From: Streptomyces sp. 1222.5
GTDB lineage: Bacteria > Actinomycetota > Actinomycetes > Streptomycetales > Streptomycetaceae
Direction of reading: 5' to 3'
Length of the DNA: 64,000 nt
Assembly: GCF_900105245.1 (NCBI RefSeq)
Contig: NZ_FNSZ01000001.1
Coordinates: forward strand, 7,934,001-7,998,000
In this document: positions 35,392 through 45,990 of the stretch, in pieces
Layout: every line of letters starts with the position of its first letter
How positions within the stretch are numbered: the first letter of the stretch is position 1
Translations under genes and position numbers: made by a program
Notes under the pieces: model-generated
Seen by the model: the letters and a program-made list of their open reading frames with translations, nothing else
Database searches by the model: none
What the model was told of the DNA's origin: nothing

Positions 35392-36228
35392 GTGGTGCAC
35401 GCAGACCGCGAAACAGCCAACCCCGCCCTCGCCCGCCGGACCTTCGTCGCCGTGCTCGGCGCCGTCGCCTCCGGCGCCCTGTTCGCCGGCCGGAGCGCCG
35501 TCGCGGCGCCGCTGGCCGCCCCGGGCCTCGACGACCCGGCGAAGAAGGAGACCGCCATGAAGCTCGTGTCGAGCGCGGAGAACTCCTCGCTCGACTGGAA
35601 GGCCCAGTATAAGTACATCGAGGACATCGGCGACGGCCGCGGCTACACCGCCGGCATCATCGGCTTCTGCTCCGGCACCGGTGACATGCTGGACCTGGTG
35701 CGGCTCTACACCGACCGCAAGCCGGGCAACGTCCTCGCCAAGTACCTGCCCGCCCTGCGCCGCGTCAACGGCAGCGACTCGCACTCCGGCCTGGACCCCG
35801 CCTACCCGGGGGACTGGCGCAAGGCGGCCCAGGACGGGGCGTTCCAGCGGGCCCAGAACGACGAACGCGACCGTGTCTACTTCGACCCCGCCGTCGCCCA
35901 GGGCAAGGCCGACTCGCTGCGCGCCCTGGGGCAGTTCATCTACTACGACGCCATCGTCATGCACGGTGACGGCGACGACCCGACCAGCTTCCGCAACATA
36001 CGCAAGCGCGCCCTGCGCAGCGCCGAGCCCCCGGCCCAGGGCGGCGACGAGACGACGTACCTGAACGCCTTCCTCGACGCCCGGGTGTGGGCGATGAAGC
36101 AGGAGGAGGCGCACAGCGACACCAGCCGCGTCGACACCGAGCAGCGGGTCTTCCTGCGCAAGGGCAACCTCGACCTGAACACCCCCCTCGACTGGAAGGT
36201 GTACGGCGACAGCTATCACATCGGCTGA
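35392..36228 (+). CDS. csnA: Secreted GH46 chitosanase
   Basis: A 278-residue endo-chitosanase hydrolysing glucosamine links in chitosan. The signal peptide carries an RR (ARRTFVAVLGAVASGALFAG), which may direct Tat export. The mature enzyme is strongly similar to Streptomyces sp. N174 chitosanase: KLVSSAENSSLDWKAQYKYI with catalytic Glu63, EDIGDGRGYT with Asp81 (18 residues apart as in N174), then GIIGFCSGTGDMLDLV and YYDAIVMHGDG. Start: GTG 35392 or the next codon GTG 35395, with GGAG 5-8 bases upstream. Likely induced by chitosan oligomers through the upstream operator. Confidence 0.95.
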   Translation: MVHADRETANPALARRTFVAVLGAVASGALFAGRSAVAAPLAAPGLDDPAKKETAMKLVSSAENSSLDWKAQYKYIEDIGDGRGYTAGIIGFCSGTGDMLDLVRLYTDRKPGNVLAKYLPALRRVNGSDSHSGLDPAYPGDWRKAAQDGAFQRAQNDERDRVYFDPAVAQGKADSLRALGQFIYYDAIVMHGDGDDPTSFRNIRKRALRSAEPPAQGGDETTYLNAFLDARVWAMKQEEAHSDTSRVDTEQRVFLRKGNLDLNTPLDWKVYGDSYHIG

Positions 36229-36392
36229 TCCCGGGCGCCGGGAGACGTGCGGGGCGACGAAGGCACAGCGTCGTCGCGCACGCCTCCCCGACGAGCCGTA
36301 CCGGCCGGAGGGGCGCACTCGCACGGTGCGCCCCTGACGGGGAAAGATGGGTGGTGAGCGAACGAGCCCACCGATGCGGAGGAACGAAACTC

Positions 36393-38033
<1,641 letters not shown>

Positions 38034-38044
38034 GCGAACCGTAC

Positions 38045-38077
38045 GGCGGCCTCCGTCCCGAGGGTACGGAAGCCGCC
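38045..38077. terminator. Bidirectional hairpin between pgm and the SGNH esterase
   Basis: A 12-bp stem with one mismatch (38045-38056 with 38066-38077) and a 9-base loop sits in the 48-bp gap between the convergent stops. Confidence 0.7.
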
Positions 38078-38081
38078 CGGA

Positions 38082-38999
38082 TTAGCCGCGCCCGCGGCCC
38101 CCGTCGAGCCGGTCCAGCACCGCCGTCGCCATCGCCGCCTCGCCCTTGGCGTTGGGGTGGGCCGGAGCGGCGGGGGAGGCGGGCTGCAGCGGCTCGATCC
38201 AGCGGTCGGCGGGCGCCTTGCACATGTCGTGGCCGGCCGTGGGGCGGTAGGTGTCGACGTACTCGGCGCGGTTCACGCCGGCCACCACGCGCAGCATCAG
38301 GTTCAGCCGCTTCTCGGTGTCCCGCAGATAGGGGAAGTCCTTCTGCGCGAAGGGCACCTGCGGGAAGCAGCCGCCGCCGTCGTCGGGGAGCAGGTCCGGG
38401 TAGCCGACGACGACCACCCGTGCGTGCGGCGCCCGCGCGTGCACGGCCCGCAGCACCCGGTCCACCTTCGGCGCGGTCCGCAGGATCGCGAGGGCCAACT
38501 GGTCGTAGCCCGCCGCGTTGTAGGAGCGCTCGCACGGGTTGCCCGCCGGGTCCTGGACGCCGAGGCGCGCGCAGGTGCCGATGATGGAGCCGAAGCCGAC
38601 GTCGTTGCCGCCGATCTGGAGGGTGACCAGGTCCGTGTCCCGTCGCAGCGCGTCGAGTTGGGGCCCGTTGGTGCCCTGTGCCTGCCACATCTCCGCCGTC
38701 GTGGCCCCGCCGCAGCTGACGTCCGTGAAGCTGGTCACCCGCCGCTGTGCCGCCACGAGGGAGGGGTAGTTGTGGTCGGAGCGCGCGCAGTCGGCGTCCA
38801 CCTGCCGCGGAATGCCGGGCCCCGAGGTGTAGGAGTCGCCGAGGGCGACGTAGCCGGTCTGCCGGCCGTGGCCGGCGGGGTGCGCGGCGGCCGGCACCGC
38901 GGCGGTCGCGACCAGGGCGCAGCCGCCCAGGGCCGCTCCCAGTACGGTGGCCCGCCGCCGGCTTCTCGCCCCGCCCGCCGGACGTGTGTCGTTCGCCAT
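38082..38999 (-). CDS. Secreted SGNH/GDSL hydrolase (lipase/esterase)
   Basis: 305 residues with a signal peptide to about residue 42. Catalytic blocks: I (YVALGDSYTSGPG, nucleophilic Ser), III (LQIGGNDVGFG) and V (HPNAKGEAAMA, His). Paired cysteines (DVSCGG, TCARLG, PCERS, GGCFPQ, MCKAP) suggest the disulfide-bonded Streptomyces secreted lipase subgroup similar to S. coelicolor SCO1725/SCO7513. It should cleave ester lipids outside the cell. ATG 38999 follows GGGGGAGGATCC. Confidence 0.92.
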   Translation of the reverse strand: MANDTRPAGGARSRRRATVLGAALGGCALVATAAVPAAAHPAGHGRQTGYVALGDSYTSGPGIPRQVDADCARSDHNYPSLVAAQRRVTSFTDVSCGGATTAEMWQAQGTNGPQLDALRRDTDLVTLQIGGNDVGFGSIIGTCARLGVQDPAGNPCERSYNAAGYDQLALAILRTAPKVDRVLRAVHARAPHARVVVVGYPDLLPDDGGGCFPQVPFAQKDFPYLRDTEKRLNLMLRVVAGVNRAEYVDTYRPTAGHDMCKAPADRWIEPLQPASPAAPAHPNAKGEAAMATAVLDRLDGGRGRG

Positions 39000-39245
39000 G
39001 GATCCTCCCCCTGAGCCCGGTACATCGCACACGGGCGGCACCGGAGTGCGGCCCCCGCGCGTTCGACTGGGTCTGTATACCGTCCGGTAGGTCTTGCCGA
39101 CCAGAAGCGGGACGCAACGACTTCGAGGGGGTGGCGGCGAGAGGGTGGCGGAGGGTTCGTCGCCGGGCGGGAGGCGGCGACCCGTGCGGCGCGGGGTGGC
39201 ACACCGGCGGTCCAGGTGCCGACCGGTGTGCCGCTCTCGGTGCGC

Positions 39246-39497
39246 TCAGGCCGCGGGTTCCGCCGCGTCGGCCGACTGGACCAGGGAGTCGTCCTCCGGG
39301 CGGGCCCCGGACAGGCGGTGGCGGGCCGCGATGACGGCCATGTCCACGTCCTTGGTGCCGGTGGCGACGCACAGCGAGTAGGAGATGTCGGCGAGCCGCT
39401 GCCGTGCCTGCGGTGTGCTCTCCTCCGCCCCGAGCAGTGACAGGGCCTCGTACTGGGCGATGAGGTCCTCGAGTACCGCGGGGTGTGCCATCAGCAT
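39246..39497 (-). CDS. Small DUF5133-like protein, 83 aa
   Basis: A soluble helical protein starting MLMAHPAVLEDLIAQYEAL and containing DISYSLCVATGTKDVDMAVIAAR (in two pieces: DISYSLCVATG and TKDVDMAVIAAR). This resembles the small Streptomyces DUF5133 proteins, whose role is unknown. GGAGG lies about nine bases before ATG 39497; the third codon is a second ATG. Confidence 0.72.
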   Translation of the reverse strand: MLMAHPAVLEDLIAQYEALSLLGAEESTPQARQRLADISYSLCVATGTKDVDMAVIAARHRLSGARPEDDSLVQSADAAEPAA

Positions 39498-39872
39498 GGG
39501 CGCCGCCTCCTGGTGTCTTGCCGTCTTGCCATGCCTCGCCGTGGTGCGAAGTCGCAGCGCGAATACCCGCCGCCGCGTCCCGCATGCATCCCGGATCCCA
39601 CGGTCCTCTCCGACCTCGGCAGGACGCCTCCCTGCTGCTCGTCCTGGACGCCGCCGGGCTCGACCGGACCGCCGCAGTCGACCTGCCCCGGGCGGCGGGG
39701 AGGTCTGAAGCGGGGCGGGCCCGCCGGTGCGCGGCTCCCGGGCGTACGTGTACGCGCCGGGGCGGCGCGGTGCCGGCCCGGCGGGGCTGCGGAGGGCGGC
39801 GGTACCTCTGTCCGCCCGAGCCGCAGGTCACCCGGTCGGGTGCTCTCCGGCCGACGCCCACCAGGAGAAACG
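39498..39872. other. Intergenic region, no gene seen
   Basis: 375 bp between divergent genes (DUF5133-like and adenosine deaminase-like). Open frames exist, as is usual at this GC content, but none has a start site or family resemblance. Promoters for both genes are expected here. Confidence 0.4.
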
Positions 39873-41522
39873 ATGCGGCCGTGCTCCGTCCCCGATCATG
39901 CCCCTGTGACTCTGCAACGTCGAAGGGCCGTGCGCCGCCGGGTCGTTCCCGCCGCGCTCGGCACCCTCAGTGTCCTTTCGCTGGTGTCCGCACTGCCCGC
40001 CGCCGCACAACCGGCGCGCCCGGACGCCCGTCCCCCCGCGCTCGCGCCCCGGCCGGTCACGGTCGCGGAGGCGCGCACCGACGCCTACCTCCGGTCCGTG
40101 CACGACCGGCCCGCGGCCCTGCGCGACTTCTTCCGGCAGCTGCCCAAGGGCGGGGACCTGCACAACCACCTGTCCGGCGCGGTGTCCACGGAGTACCTGA
40201 TCGAACTGGCCGCCGAGGACGGGCTGTGCGTCGACACCGCCACCCTGACCGCCGTCGCCCCACCCTGCGGCACCGGCACCCGCCCCGCCGCCGACGCGCG
40301 TACGGACCGCGCCTTCCACGACGCCCTCGTCCGCGCCTGGTCCATGGAGGACTTCCCGCCCGGCCAGAGCGGCCACGACCACTTCTTCGACACCTTCGGC
40401 AAGTTCGGCGAGGTCACCTGGCGGCACCGGGGCAAGCTCCTCGCGAACGTCGCCGACACCGTCGTCCGCGACAACCAGTTCTACCTCGAGACGATGGTCA
40501 CCCCCGCCTCCGACGGAGCGAGGAACCTCGCCGCCGAGGTCGGCTGGGACGACGACCTCGCCGCCCTGCACCGCAAGCTGCTCGCGGGCGGCAGGCTGGA
40601 CAGGCTCGTCGCCGACGCCCGCAAGGAGGCCGACGACGGCGACGCCGAGTTCCGCGCCGCCGAGCACTGCGGCACCCCGCAGGCCCGGCCCGCCTGCGGT
40701 CTCGTCGTCCGTTGGATCTCCCAGGCGTCGCGCGGCAGTTCGCCGGAACGCGTCTTCACACAGCTCGCCCTGGGCATGCGGCTGGCCGAGGCCGACCCGC
40801 GCTTCGTCGCGGTCAACCTCGTCCAGCCCGAGGACTGGGACAGCTCCCTGCGCGACTACAGCCTGCAGATGCGCATGGTCGGCTACCTGCGCACCCAGTA
40901 CCCGAGGGCCCATGTCAGCCTGCACGCCGGCGAGTTGTGGCCGGGGCTGGTCAAACCCGAAGATCTCGAGTTCCACATCCGGGAGGCCGTGCGGGTCGCC
41001 CGCACCGACCGCGTCGGACACGGCGTGGACCTCGTCCACGAGGACGACTGGCAGCAGACCGCGCGCACCATGGCCACCCGCCGGATCGCCGTCGAGGTGC
41101 CCTTCTCCAGCAACGCCCAGATCCTCGGCGTCAAGGGCGCCGACCACCCCTTCACCACCTACCGCCGCTACGGCGTCCCGGTCGTCATCGCCACCGACGA
41201 CCCCGGTGTGTCCCGTATCGACATCGCCCACGAGTACCAGTACGCCGCCGGTACCTACGGGCTCGGCTATCCCGAGCTGAAGGACCTGGCCCGAGCCTCG
41301 CTGGAGTACGGCTTCCTGCCCGGCGCCGACCTGTGGCGGGGCAACCCCACCGCCGACGGCTACCGGCCGGTGGCGGCCTGCCGCGGGGAACGCCCGGGCC
41401 TGCCCGTGCGCGGAGCGGCCTGCCGGCACCTCCTCGTGGACAGCCCCAAGGCCCGGCTCGAATGGCGTCAGGAGGCCGCCTTCGCCGCCTTCGAGCAGGC
41501 GCACACCCGCAAGGCGCACTGA
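39873..41522 (+). CDS. Secreted adenosine deaminase-like protein
   Basis: 549 residues. A signal peptide (residues 10-50, RRVVPAALGTLSVLSLVSALPAAA) leads a metal-dependent amidohydrolase fold of the adenosine deaminase family: GGDLHNHLSGAVS with metal ligands His97 and His99, VSLHAGELWPG, RVGHGVDLVHE and TDDPGVSRIDIAHEY with the final Asp pair. It is ~200 residues longer than cytosolic Add and closer to the secreted ADGF/CECR1 type. It would turn extracellular adenosine or another aminopurine nucleoside into the deaminated form for salvage. AGGAGAAACG precedes ATG 39873. A strong terminator follows. Confidence 0.9.
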   Translation: MRPCSVPDHAPVTLQRRRAVRRRVVPAALGTLSVLSLVSALPAAAQPARPDARPPALAPRPVTVAEARTDAYLRSVHDRPAALRDFFRQLPKGGDLHNHLSGAVSTEYLIELAAEDGLCVDTATLTAVAPPCGTGTRPAADARTDRAFHDALVRAWSMEDFPPGQSGHDHFFDTFGKFGEVTWRHRGKLLANVADTVVRDNQFYLETMVTPASDGARNLAAEVGWDDDLAALHRKLLAGGRLDRLVADARKEADDGDAEFRAAEHCGTPQARPACGLVVRWISQASRGSSPERVFTQLALGMRLAEADPRFVAVNLVQPEDWDSSLRDYSLQMRMVGYLRTQYPRAHVSLHAGELWPGLVKPEDLEFHIREAVRVARTDRVGHGVDLVHEDDWQQTARTMATRRIAVEVPFSSNAQILGVKGADHPFTTYRRYGVPVVIATDDPGVSRIDIAHEYQYAAGTYGLGYPELKDLARASLEYGFLPGADLWRGNPTADGYRPVAACRGERPGLPVRGAACRHLLVDSPKARLEWRQEAAFAAFEQAHTRKAH

Positions 41523-41531
41523 GCTCGCGGC

Positions 41532-41575
41532 CGGTGGGCCGGGGCGGGCCGACAGCGGCCCGCCCCGGCCCACCG
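41532..41575 (+). terminator. Very strong hairpin after the adenosine deaminase-like gene
   Basis: A perfect 19-bp GC-rich inverted repeat (41532-41550 with 41557-41575) and a 6-base loop, starting 10 bp after the stop. Confidence 0.85.
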
Positions 41576-42413
41576 TCATGTCCGAGGAGGCGGGTGCAGG
41601 CCGTCGAGGGGCTTTCGGCCGACCGCGGGCCTGTGGCCAAGAACCAACCAAGGGCACAACCGGTAGCCCCCGTTCCGTCGACGCGGTCCCGCTTCGCCGG
41701 CACCGGTACCGCCGCGCTCGCGGGCCGTCGCGGAGCCGTGCCCGCACCGTGCTCCGGGAGGCCCGGTGCGGGGCCGACGCGGCATCCGGCCCCGCCGTCC
41801 GGCTGCGGGCGACACCCCCGCGCGATCCCGAAGACGCCGAGGTGGAACGCGCGTTCGGAGGGTGACGGGGCCGTCCCGGCGGGGCGCTCGCACGGCCCGG
41901 CGCGGGCGCTTCCCTCCCGCCCGGCTCCCGCCGCCCTTCGCCACCCGAACCGCCACCGCCCCGCCGAGTCGCCCGTCGGAACGACGTGCCCGGGACGCGC
42001 GCGCCCCGCGTCCGGCGGAAGGCTTGATTCCGTAATTCGGTGGCTGAAAATCGCCCTCCCCGCGGCAACCGTTCCCGGCAGTCGATCACCTAAGTCCCGC
42101 CCGAAGGACCGGCGTTGCCCTCTCGGCCCCCGTTCGACGGCCGGACCAGCGGTTCGTCGTCCGCCGTCCCTCACGGCCGTCTCGCGGGGCGAGGGAAATC
42201 AGGCTCTACGGGTCGCTTCGGGACGCCTCAGGACAGCTGCACTTTTCCGTCAGCTTTCGTCCGACGCCCACAAAAGCTACACAGAGCCATCACTATGTGA
42301 CGCGACGGATGCGTCGACGACCGGCTTCTGAGGGGGAACGCCGGCGTCGCGCAAGGGGTGCGTCCGCTCCACGGGAGCGCGCTCACCCCTGCCCGGGGAG
42401 GGGACTTCACCGC
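41576..42413. other. Intergenic region, no convincing gene
   Basis: About 840 bp with overlapping open frames on both strands but no family sequence. The part 42240-42300 is less GC-rich and may hold the promoter of the next gene. Confidence 0.4.
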
Positions 42414-42893
42414 ATGCAGCGGACCTTACGCACCACCGTGCCGACGGTGGGCGTGCTCGACGCCGCGCTCGGCCGCCAGGCCGGTCCGGCGCAGGCCGAC
42501 ACCGGCGCGCCGCGAGCCGGCCTCGTCGTTCCGGACGTGAGCGACGGCGGCCCGGCCACCGAGACCACGGCAGGCGGACCCGGCGCCACCGGCACGCCGT
42601 ACGCCACGGCCCGCCCCACCCGGTCCGGCCTCGCACACTCCGACCGCCCCACGCCCGACGTCGTCCTCCGCACGGACACCGCCGACGGCCGGACCAAGGC
42701 GACACGCCGCACCGCCGTCCTGCCCGGCGGCAACCCGGTCGCGACCGTCCCCGGCCGCGCCCACCCGGGCGAACCGCCCGGCCGGACCGCCTTCCGCGGC
42801 AGCGGGCCCACCCGCCTCCTGCCGCCCGCCGCCACGGCCACACCCGAGGCGGCCACCGTCCCGGCACCCGCACCGAAGGTCCGAAGGGCGTGA
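42414..42893 (+). CDS. Hypothetical Pro/Ala/Thr-rich protein, possibly exported
   Basis: 159 residues beginning MQRTLRTTVPTVGVLDAALG, which looks like a signal peptide whose core is interrupted by charged residues, then QAGPAQADTGAP. The rest is low-complexity, rich in Pro, Ala, Thr and Arg, without a domain I recognise. GGGGAGGGGAC lies about ten bases before ATG 42414; an in-frame start at 42297 adds an Arg-rich stretch without a site. It could be a decayed secreted-protein gene. Confidence 0.45.
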   Translation: MQRTLRTTVPTVGVLDAALGRQAGPAQADTGAPRAGLVVPDVSDGGPATETTAGGPGATGTPYATARPTRSGLAHSDRPTPDVVLRTDTADGRTKATRRTAVLPGGNPVATVPGRAHPGEPPGRTAFRGSGPTRLLPPAATATPEAATVPAPAPKVRRA

Positions 42894-43054
42894 CCGTACA
42901 GGTCCCGTACGCGCCCGACAACTGATCAGCGCACCGATCCCAGGGCCCGCCCGGTCGCTCCCGACACGGGACGCACAGGCCCGGATCCCGGCCGCCCGAT
43001 CGCTGCCGGCGCCCACACGACCACCCCACACCTCGGCCGTGGAGCACAACAGCC

Positions 43055-44563
43055 ATGCATGTTCATCCCGGCGCGCGCCGCCACGGCGCCGCGCACGTCA
43101 CCCTGCTCACCGAAGGCACCTATCCGCACAGTCACGGCGGCGTCAGCGTCTGGTGCGACCAACTCGTCCAGGGCATGCCCGACCTCGACTTCGACGTCAT
43201 CGCCGTCACCGGCACCGGGCGCGAACCCGTCGTCTGGGACCTGCCCGCCCACGTCCACGACGTGCTCACCGTCCCCATGTGGGGAGCGCCACCGGACGGC
43301 CGCCCGCCCCGCGGACGCTCCCGCAACCGGCTCGCCGCCGCCTACGAACGCTTCCTGACCGCCCTTCTCGATCCGCACACCGAGGACGAGTTCGCGCCCG
43401 CGCTGTACGCCCTGGCCCGGGCCGCGGCCGACGGCACGCTCAGCCCGTTCCTGCGCGGCGACCGGGCCGTCGCCATCCTCGCCGCCGTGTGGAACCGCCC
43501 GGGACTGGCGGTCCGCGAGGCCCGGCCCACCCTGCACGACGCGGTCACCACCACCGCCCTGCTCGAACACGCACTGCGCCCACTGGCCGCACCGCCGCCC
43601 CGTCACGGGGTGGCCCACGCGGTCAGCGGCGGTGTCGCGGTCCTGCCCGGCCTCGCCGGACTGGACCGGTACGAGGTTCCGCTGCTGCTCACCGAGCACG
43701 GCGTCTACCTGCGCGAGCGCTACCTCGGCTACCGCACCGCCCCCTACCGCTGGCCGGTCAAGGCGGCCCTGCTCGGCTTCTTCCGGCTGCTGGCCGAGGA
43801 GAGCTACCGCCGGGCCGCCCTGATCACCCCCGGCAACCGCTACAACCGGCTCTGGGAGGAACAGGGCGGCGCCGACCCGCAGGCGATCCGCACCGTCTAC
43901 AACGGCGTGGACCCCGCGGCGTTCCCGGCGGCCGGCCCCGAACCCGACGTGCCCACGCTCAGCTGGGCCGGCCGGGTCGACCCGATCAAGGACCTGGAGA
44001 CCCTCGTACGCGCCTTCGGTCTGGTCCGCGCCGAGATCCCCGAGGCCCGGCTGCGGCTGTTCGGCGGCACCCCGCGCGGCGGGGAGGCGTACCGGGAGCG
44101 CTGCGAGGCGCTGGCGGCCGAACTGGGCCACGCGGACGCCGTCACCTTCGAGGGGCGGGTCGACGACATCAAGGACGCCTACGCGGCGGGGAACGTCGTG
44201 ATGCTCTCCAGCATCAGCGAGGGCTTCCCGTTCACCCTGATCGAGGCCATGTCCTGCGGCAGGGCGACGGTCTCCACCGACGTGGGCGGCGTACGGGAGG
44301 CCGTCGGCGACACGGGCCTCGTGGTGCCGCCCCGCGACCCCGCGCGCATGGCCGCGGCGGCGCTGGAGCTGCTGCGCGCCGGCGAACGGCGCAGGGCGAT
44401 GGGGGAGGCGGCCCGGCTGCGGGTGATCGAGCAGTTCACCCTGCGGCGGACCATCGACACCTTCCGCTCGATCTACTTCGAACTGGCCACGCACACCGAG
44501 CCGTTCACGGCCACCGGCCAGGAGCGGGACCTCCGGATCGCGGCGGGGAGCCTGGCCGGATGA
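43055..44563 (+). CDS. PelF-like GT4 glycosyltransferase
   Basis: A 502-residue cytosolic GT-B glycosyltransferase. The N-terminal TLLTEGTYPHSHGGVSVWCD is characteristic of the PelF/DUF3492 group, the polymerase of the Pel exopolysaccharide system. The C-terminal GT4 domain has TVYNGVDPAAF, SWAGRVDPIKDLETLVRAF, FEGRVDDIKDAYAAG and SSISEGFPFTLIEAMSCG with the donor-binding Glu residues. Its stop overlaps the next gene (ATGA at 44560-44563). It opens a set of six tightly spaced plus-strand genes to 49336. The donor sugar is not known; PelF itself uses UDP-GlcNAc/GalNAc. Confidence 0.88.
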   Translation: MHVHPGARRHGAAHVTLLTEGTYPHSHGGVSVWCDQLVQGMPDLDFDVIAVTGTGREPVVWDLPAHVHDVLTVPMWGAPPDGRPPRGRSRNRLAAAYERFLTALLDPHTEDEFAPALYALARAAADGTLSPFLRGDRAVAILAAVWNRPGLAVREARPTLHDAVTTTALLEHALRPLAAPPPRHGVAHAVSGGVAVLPGLAGLDRYEVPLLLTEHGVYLRERYLGYRTAPYRWPVKAALLGFFRLLAEESYRRAALITPGNRYNRLWEEQGGADPQAIRTVYNGVDPAAFPAAGPEPDVPTLSWAGRVDPIKDLETLVRAFGLVRAEIPEARLRLFGGTPRGGEAYRERCEALAAELGHADAVTFEGRVDDIKDAYAAGNVVMLSSISEGFPFTLIEAMSCGRATVSTDVGGVREAVGDTGLVVPPRDPARMAAAALELLRAGERRRAMGEAARLRVIEQFTLRRTIDTFRSIYFELATHTEPFTATGQERDLRIAAGSLAG

Positions 44564-45954
44564 GCGGACCCATGGCCCTCGAACCCGGCGGCCCCGAACA
44601 GGACACCCTCGCGCTGCGGCTCGCCGAGCCGCCCGCGCTCCGCGACGACCGCACCCCGGCCCTGCGCCTGCCCGGCCAGGGCCCCGACGAGGAGGAGGTG
44701 AGCCGGCTGGCCGCCGAACTCGCCGACCGCGTCGGCCCCGCCGTCCACCCCTACGAGGTCGCGGCCCTGCTGGAGGCCGAAGGCCTGACCGCCGACCGGA
44801 TACGGGAGCACTACGGCCACCCCGGCCTCTTCTCCCTCGCCACCGCCCTCCACGAGCGGGTGCCCCGCACCTTCCCGGAACCGGCGCGAGCGGGCGACCC
44901 CTGGCGCCCGGACCACGTCCGCTGCCTGCTGCGCGGCGTCCTGTTCGCCCTGCCCGGACTGGCCTACCTGCTGACCGCACCCCTGTGGCACCCCGGACGG
45001 CACGCCACCGCGCTCGTCGCCGCCGGTCTCGTCTCCTGGGCGTGGGGGCAGGGACTCGGCCACCGCGCCCACCTGCGGATGACGACCGGACCCAGGGAGG
45101 CCGCCCGCACCCTGCTGACCGGCGCGCCCCTCGGAGCGGGACTCGCCACGGCCACCGCCGTCCCGTTCGCGGGCGGCCCTCCGGTGGTCCTCGCCGCGGC
45201 GGCGCAGTCGCTGTACCTGGCGGCGGCCGGCGTCCTGCTCGTGCTGGCCCGGGAGCGGCTGCTGCTCGCCGCGCTCACCCCGCTCGTCGCGGGCGCCGCC
45301 GTACTGCCCTGGTGGGAACCCGGCACCCTGCCGCGCGCCGGGCTGACCCTGCTGGCGCTGGGCGCCACGCTCGCCGTCACCGGCCACGCGCTGCGCGGTC
45401 CCCTCACCACTCCGGCCGCGGAGGGCGGGCGGCCACCGCTGCTGCGGTCCCTGCCGTACGGGCTGTTCGGGCTGGCCGCGGGTCTGCTCGTGCTGCTGGA
45501 GGGACACCGGGAGCCGTACGCGGTGATCGCGCTGACCGTCAGCATGGGACCGGCGGAATGGCTGCTGTACCGCTACCGGGGTCTGTCCGTCGCGGCCCTC
45601 CGCGCGACCGCCACGCCCGCCGGATTCCTGCTGCGCTCGGCGGCCGTCCTCGGCCTGTGCCTGCTGGCGTACCTCGTCCCGCTGCTGCCCGCCGCCCACC
45701 TCACCGGCGCCACCCCGGCCGGCCTGCTCCCGCTCGCGGCCACCCTGTGGACCGCGCTCCTGCTCCAGGCGTTCGGGACCGCCTGGCCACCGGCCGCGAT
45801 CTGTCTGGCCGCCGCGGGCGCCGCCGGCGCGGTCACGCTGCTGCACCTGCCCCCGGGCCCGGCCGCCGCACTGCCGCTGTGCTGCTGCGCCGCCGCCCTC
45901 TGTCTCGTGGCGTGCGCGCTGCGGCTGCTCGGCCGCCCCGCCCGTCACGCCTGA
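44560..45954 (+). CDS. 12-helix membrane protein of the polysaccharide locus
   Basis: 464 residues: a cytosolic N-terminal part (~120 residues, including VHPYEVAALLEAEGLTADRI) and about twelve predicted transmembrane helices between residues 125 and 460. I do not recognise a Pfam family. Length, helix count and position right after a PelF-like gene are those of PelG, the flippase-like partner of PelF, but I see no clear PelG sequence motif such as the GIGFELRK start. It is translationally coupled to the glycosyltransferase. Likely role: translocating or anchoring the polymer (inference). Confidence 0.75.
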   Translation: MSGPMALEPGGPEQDTLALRLAEPPALRDDRTPALRLPGQGPDEEEVSRLAAELADRVGPAVHPYEVAALLEAEGLTADRIREHYGHPGLFSLATALHERVPRTFPEPARAGDPWRPDHVRCLLRGVLFALPGLAYLLTAPLWHPGRHATALVAAGLVSWAWGQGLGHRAHLRMTTGPREAARTLLTGAPLGAGLATATAVPFAGGPPVVLAAAAQSLYLAAAGVLLVLARERLLLAALTPLVAGAAVLPWWEPGTLPRAGLTLLALGATLAVTGHALRGPLTTPAAEGGRPPLLRSLPYGLFGLAAGLLVLLEGHREPYAVIALTVSMGPAEWLLYRYRGLSVAALRATATPAGFLLRSAAVLGLCLLAYLVPLLPAAHLTGATPAGLLPLAATLWTALLLQAFGTAWPPAAICLAAAGAAGAVTLLHLPPGPAAALPLCCCAAALCLVACALRLLGRPARHA

Positions 45955-45990
45955 TGCCCCGTCAAAACACCAACTGTGAGGACCTGTCAG

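Noticed and set aside
42297..42413. Upstream extension of the hypothetical gene at 42414
   Set aside because: Arg-rich low-complexity sequence without ribosome site, while a purine-rich site lies before ATG 42414.
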